Part shown: positions 61,714-64,000 of the stretch, in pieces
How positions within the stretch are numbered: position 1 is the stretch's first letter
Layout: every line of letters begins with the position of its first letter
DNA from: Nocardia puris
GTDB taxonomy: Bacteria > Actinomycetota > Actinomycetes > Mycobacteriales > Mycobacteriaceae
Reading direction: 5' to 3'
DNA: 64,000 nucleotides
NCBI RefSeq assembly: GCF_003315035.1
Contig: NZ_QNRE01000003.1
Coordinates: forward strand, 1-64,000
Translations under genes and position numbers: made by a program
The notes under the pieces: generated by a model
Told to the model about the DNA's origin: nothing
Seen by the model: the letters and a program-made list of their open reading frames with translations, nothing else
Database searches by the model: none

Positions 61714-63330
61714 TCAGGTCCACCGTCCGGTGCCGAAGGTTTCCGCGGTGCCGAGCACCTGTTCGCGCAGCGCGTGGCGGCGCACCTTCCACGTGGAGGT
61801 GCGCGGCACGTCCTCCCACGGCAGCACCACCGGCGGCCCGAGCGGCGGCAGGTCCCGCGTCGCCCGCGCCCACAGCTCCTCGTCCAAGGCGCCGCCGGCC
61901 AGGCACAGCACGGGCGCCGGCAACCGGCCCGGCACGCCGAGCACGACCACCTCGGTGGCGTGCTCGAGGCGGTCGAGCAGCAGGCTCTCCACGTCGATGC
62001 CGCTCATGCCGGGGATCATGTCGACCTCCCGGTCCAGCAACCGGAAGCGGCCGAGCAGGTCGCGATAGCCGAGATCGCCCGTGTTCCACCACTTCCCGTC
62101 GACCTTCTCGCGATGGCGTTCCGTCTCGCCGAGGTAGTCGACGCAGCGGCCCTTGCCGCGGGCCATCAGCAGCCCGGGCTGTCCGATCCGTTGCCGCGCA
62201 CCGGTCACCGGGTCGACGACCTTGGCGCGGCTGATGCCGGGAACGGTCCAGCCGATATCGCTGGTGACCGCCGACTTCCCCGAGGCCCACCGCACCCGGG
62301 TGCGGTTGTAGAAGCCGCCGGTGATCGGTCCGGTCTCGCTCTGCCCCCACCCCTGCAACCACAGCGGGAAGCGGCGGCGCGTCGCACCCAGGAACGCGCG
62401 CACGGTCGACGGGTGGATGAGATCGAAGGTGTTGAAATACAACCGGATCCGCTCGAACAGTTCCGGATGCGTGCGCGTCAGGGGCTGCCAGTGCAGGAAG
62501 ATGTTCGGGCACGCCTCGAGAATGGTGACGCGATGGTTGCGCAGCACGCTGACGGCGTTGTCCGGCTCATGATTCGAGAGGATCACCAATTTCGCTGGAG
62601 CCAATGATAATTGCGCCGTGAAGGTGCCCGCCGCCCTGGCATGCGCGAAGGAGACCGCCGAGGCGTAGACATCGCGGTGGCCGCTGGTGAGGACAGGGAA
62701 GGGAATCGTGTCCAAGCGCGTCGCGTGATACAGGGTGGTGGTCGTGTGCACCACGAGTTTGGGCAGTCCGGTGGTGCCCGAGGTGTGGCAGAGGAACGCG
62801 GGCTCGTCGTCGGCACGCAGCCGGACGGGCGCCTCCGGCCCGCCGCGCAGCTCCTCGAAGTGGATTACGTCGCCGATCGACTCGGGGTAGGAATCCTCGC
62901 CCACCACAACGATCCGGCCCGCCGCCTCCGGCAGTTTCTCACCGCCCTCGGTGAGTGCGCGAATCACGTTGGGCGACAAGATGGTCACCGCCGGTTTGGT
63001 CGAGGTGATCAAGTGCCGCAAGGTATCCGCGGGCGCCGCCGACGAAAGCGCCGCGGGTACCGCGCCGATGCGGGCGGCCGCGGCGACCAGGAACTGGATG
63101 TCGAAGTGGTTGTCCTTCACGATCGCCACCCGGTCGCCGGGACGAGCGCCCGCCGCGTGGAGCCAACCGGCGGCGTCCCGGACCAGGCCCGCCGCGGCGG
63201 CGCCGTCGATCACGGTGCCTTCCCACGGTGCGATGTCGAACGGCCGGTCCAGGTGGAAGGTCGTCTGCTGCGAACGTCCCGCGTGCCAATCCAGCAGTGC
63301 CGCCACGTTCTTCGGTTTCCGACTGCCCAC
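61714..63330 (-). CDS. AMP-forming acyl-CoA synthetase / ligase family enzyme
   Basis: 538 residues from GTG 63330, with GAGGAGGGG upstream; longer frames lack this site. ANL superfamily motifs in order: the P-loop CHTSGTTGLPKLVVHTTTT, WLQGWGQSETGPITGG, WWNTGDLGYRDLLGRFRLLD and the late lysine in TSTWKVRRHALREQ. It should activate a carboxylate as an acyl-adenylate and pass it to CoA, an amine or a carrier. No carrier protein is nearby. It is the first gene of the operon with the two aminotransferases, so substrate and amine may be joined in one pathway. Confidence 0.9.
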   Translation of the reverse strand: MGSRKPKNVAALLDWHAGRSQQTTFHLDRPFDIAPWEGTVIDGAAAAGLVRDAAGWLHAAGARPGDRVAIVKDNHFDIQFLVAAAARIGAVPAALSSAAPADTLRHLITSTKPAVTILSPNVIRALTEGGEKLPEAAGRIVVVGEDSYPESIGDVIHFEELRGGPEAPVRLRADDEPAFLCHTSGTTGLPKLVVHTTTTLYHATRLDTIPFPVLTSGHRDVYASAVSFAHARAAGTFTAQLSLAPAKLVILSNHEPDNAVSVLRNHRVTILEACPNIFLHWQPLTRTHPELFERIRLYFNTFDLIHPSTVRAFLGATRRRFPLWLQGWGQSETGPITGGFYNRTRVRWASGKSAVTSDIGWTVPGISRAKVVDPVTGARQRIGQPGLLMARGKGRCVDYLGETERHREKVDGKWWNTGDLGYRDLLGRFRLLDREVDMIPGMSGIDVESLLLDRLEHATEVVVLGVPGRLPAPVLCLAGGALDEELWARATRDLPPLGPPVVLPWEDVPRTSTWKVRRHALREQVLGTAETFGTGRWT

Positions 63331-63665
63331 TTGACCCCTCCTCGATACCGCGCGGTGCGGCGGGCCACGGCACGACCCGCTGCGAGTGGACCGCCGATGG
63401 TCCGGTGTGGAATGGTTCGATCGACAAGGAACGCGTTGTCGCCGAATAAGCCTATCGCCGAGTTGATTTCGGACTCTTATATCGTGACGCAGGCATTGGG
63501 TATTCGGCAATACCAGGCGCGTGGTTTCTTTACCTCTCTCGCGACGGCACAGGATAGCGGTTTGGCAGACAGTATCGGCGTCGGTGCTCGTCGCGAATCC
63601 GGCGCTTATTCAGGAATATTCGAGTATTCGACCGTCCGGCTGTGACACAATGCCGGACGGCCGGG
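63331..63665. other. AT-richer intergenic region upstream of the ligase operon, with a candidate small ORF
   Basis: 335 bases, less GC-rich than its neighbours, between the permease stop and the ligase start. On the minus strand GATATAAG near 63475-63482 could be a -10 box for the operon. On the plus strand there is an open frame 63412-63645, described as a separate candidate. Confidence 0.5.
63436..63645 (+). CDS. Candidate small peptide gene (speculative)
   Basis: A TTG start at 63436, five bases after AAGGA, gives 69 residues: SPNKPIAELISDSYIVTQAL, then GIRQYQARGFFTSLATAQDS and GLADSIGVGARRESGAYSGI, ending FEYSTVRL. ATG 63412 would add eight. No family recognised. The helical, acidic first third and Gly/Ser-rich remainder would suit a leader-plus-core peptide. 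Third positions are less GC-rich than those of neighbouring genes, which argues against it. It may simply be promoter DNA that happens to be open. Confidence 0.25.
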   Translation: MSPNKPIAELISDSYIVTQALGIRQYQARGFFTSLATAQDSGLADSIGVGARRESGAYSGIFEYSTVRL

Positions 63666-64000
63666 TCATTCGTCGGCGATCACCTCGGCAGGTGAACTGT
63701 TCGCGACGGAACGGCGGGCGATCCACAGGGCGCACGCCACCGCCGCCAAGGTCACCGGCAGGCTGACGCCGATCATGCCGAGCGGCAGGTCGATCCGGGG
63801 CGCGAGTCCGCTCATCAGGGACTGCACGCCGAGCATCGCGACGGTCACCAGCAGGCCGGCCGGCACGGCGATCACCCAGGCCAGTCCGGCGATGACGGCC
63901 GCCTCCGCCCCCAGCAACCGTTCGCCGGGCCGGGGATCGCCGGACAGGGCGGTCAGCACCAGTCCCCGCCGGCGCTCGAAGATATTGGACGCCAACGTGG
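63666..64000 (-). CDS. FtsX-like ABC transporter permease, C-terminal part
   Basis: About 111 residues visible; the gene enters from beyond the right end. NIFERRRGLVLTALSGDPRP is the coupling segment after an FtsX core. Two or three membrane helices follow (AVIAGLAWVIAVPAGLLVTV, LPVTLAAVACALWIARR), and VANSSPAEVIADE ends the protein. The S-PAE-x-I ending is typical of MacB/FtsX-type permeases. Such permeases work with an ATPase to export lipids or peptides. It lies upstream of, and faces the same way as, the ligase-aminotransferase operon. Confidence 0.8.
   Translation of the reverse strand, partial: TLASNIFERRRGLVLTALSGDPRPGERLLGAEAAVIAGLAWVIAVPAGLLVTVAMLGVQSLMSGLAPRIDLPLGMIGVSLPVTLAAVACALWIARRSVANSSPAEVIADE

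Overview
The window is high-GC actinobacterial DNA (GC-rich third positions, frequent GTG starts, WhiB and Rpf proteins, AdnAB, an ESX-type EspG and a DUF3558 lipoprotein). It fits a mycolic-acid-producing member of the Mycobacteriales, most likely Nocardia or a close relative. From about 14.3 to 38.9 kb the gene order matches the M. tuberculosis Rv3193c-Rv3204 block as I remember it: UPF0182, PDZ/S16 protease, zincin-like protein, ThiF-like protein, ABC1 kinase, whiB7, uvrD2, mycoredoxin, nudC, K+ channel, adnB, adnA, lipV and an alkyltransferase-like protein. This is the conserved chromosomal core; the flanks are accessory.

Left flank (0-13.2 kb): a steroid 5-alpha-reductase-like gene and an NTF2/SnoaL-like gene diverge from a site matching the KstR operator consensus. 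Then come a secretory-lipase-family protein, two membrane proteins beside a TetR regulator with an inverted-repeat operator, a TerD protein, and a thiocyanate hydrolase operon. In that operon the beta and alpha subunits are fused into one chain, the gamma subunit carries CALCSC at the metal site, and a P15K-like activator follows. Three decayed genes lie around it: a TrkH K+ transporter, a saccharopine-dehydrogenase-like enoyl reductase and an SDR. The initiator tRNA follows.

Core (13.2-41.5 kb): rpf with a terminator, then the conserved block. whiB7 has a complete control region: a WhiB7-type promoter, a 116-codon leader reading frame, an intrinsic attenuator, and a GTG start behind a strong ribosome binding site. 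AdnA and AdnB, the DNA end-resection helicase-nuclease, overlap by 4 bp. Each carries an acidic, proline-rich insert built from in-frame tandem repeats. A MobA-MoeA fusion ends this part.

Right flank (41.5-64 kb): an arylsulfatase; a compact methionine-salvage operon (MtnA-MtnB fusion, MtnD, MtnC) with overlapping genes; XRE regulators, one paired with DUF397; an orphan type VII secretion cassette (lipoprotein, small helical protein, PPE-like protein, EspG) with no ESX core; a frameshifted HxlR regulator divergent from an imine-reductase-like gene; a P450; and an operon of an adenylating enzyme plus two class III aminotransferases. One of these lacks both the PLP lysine and the pyridine-binding aspartate. 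An FtsX-type permease runs off the right end.

The most distinctive features are the fused thiocyanate hydrolase, the active/degenerate aminotransferase pair, the long whiB7 leader frame and the repeat inserts in AdnAB. No CRISPR array, insertion sequence or prophage was seen.
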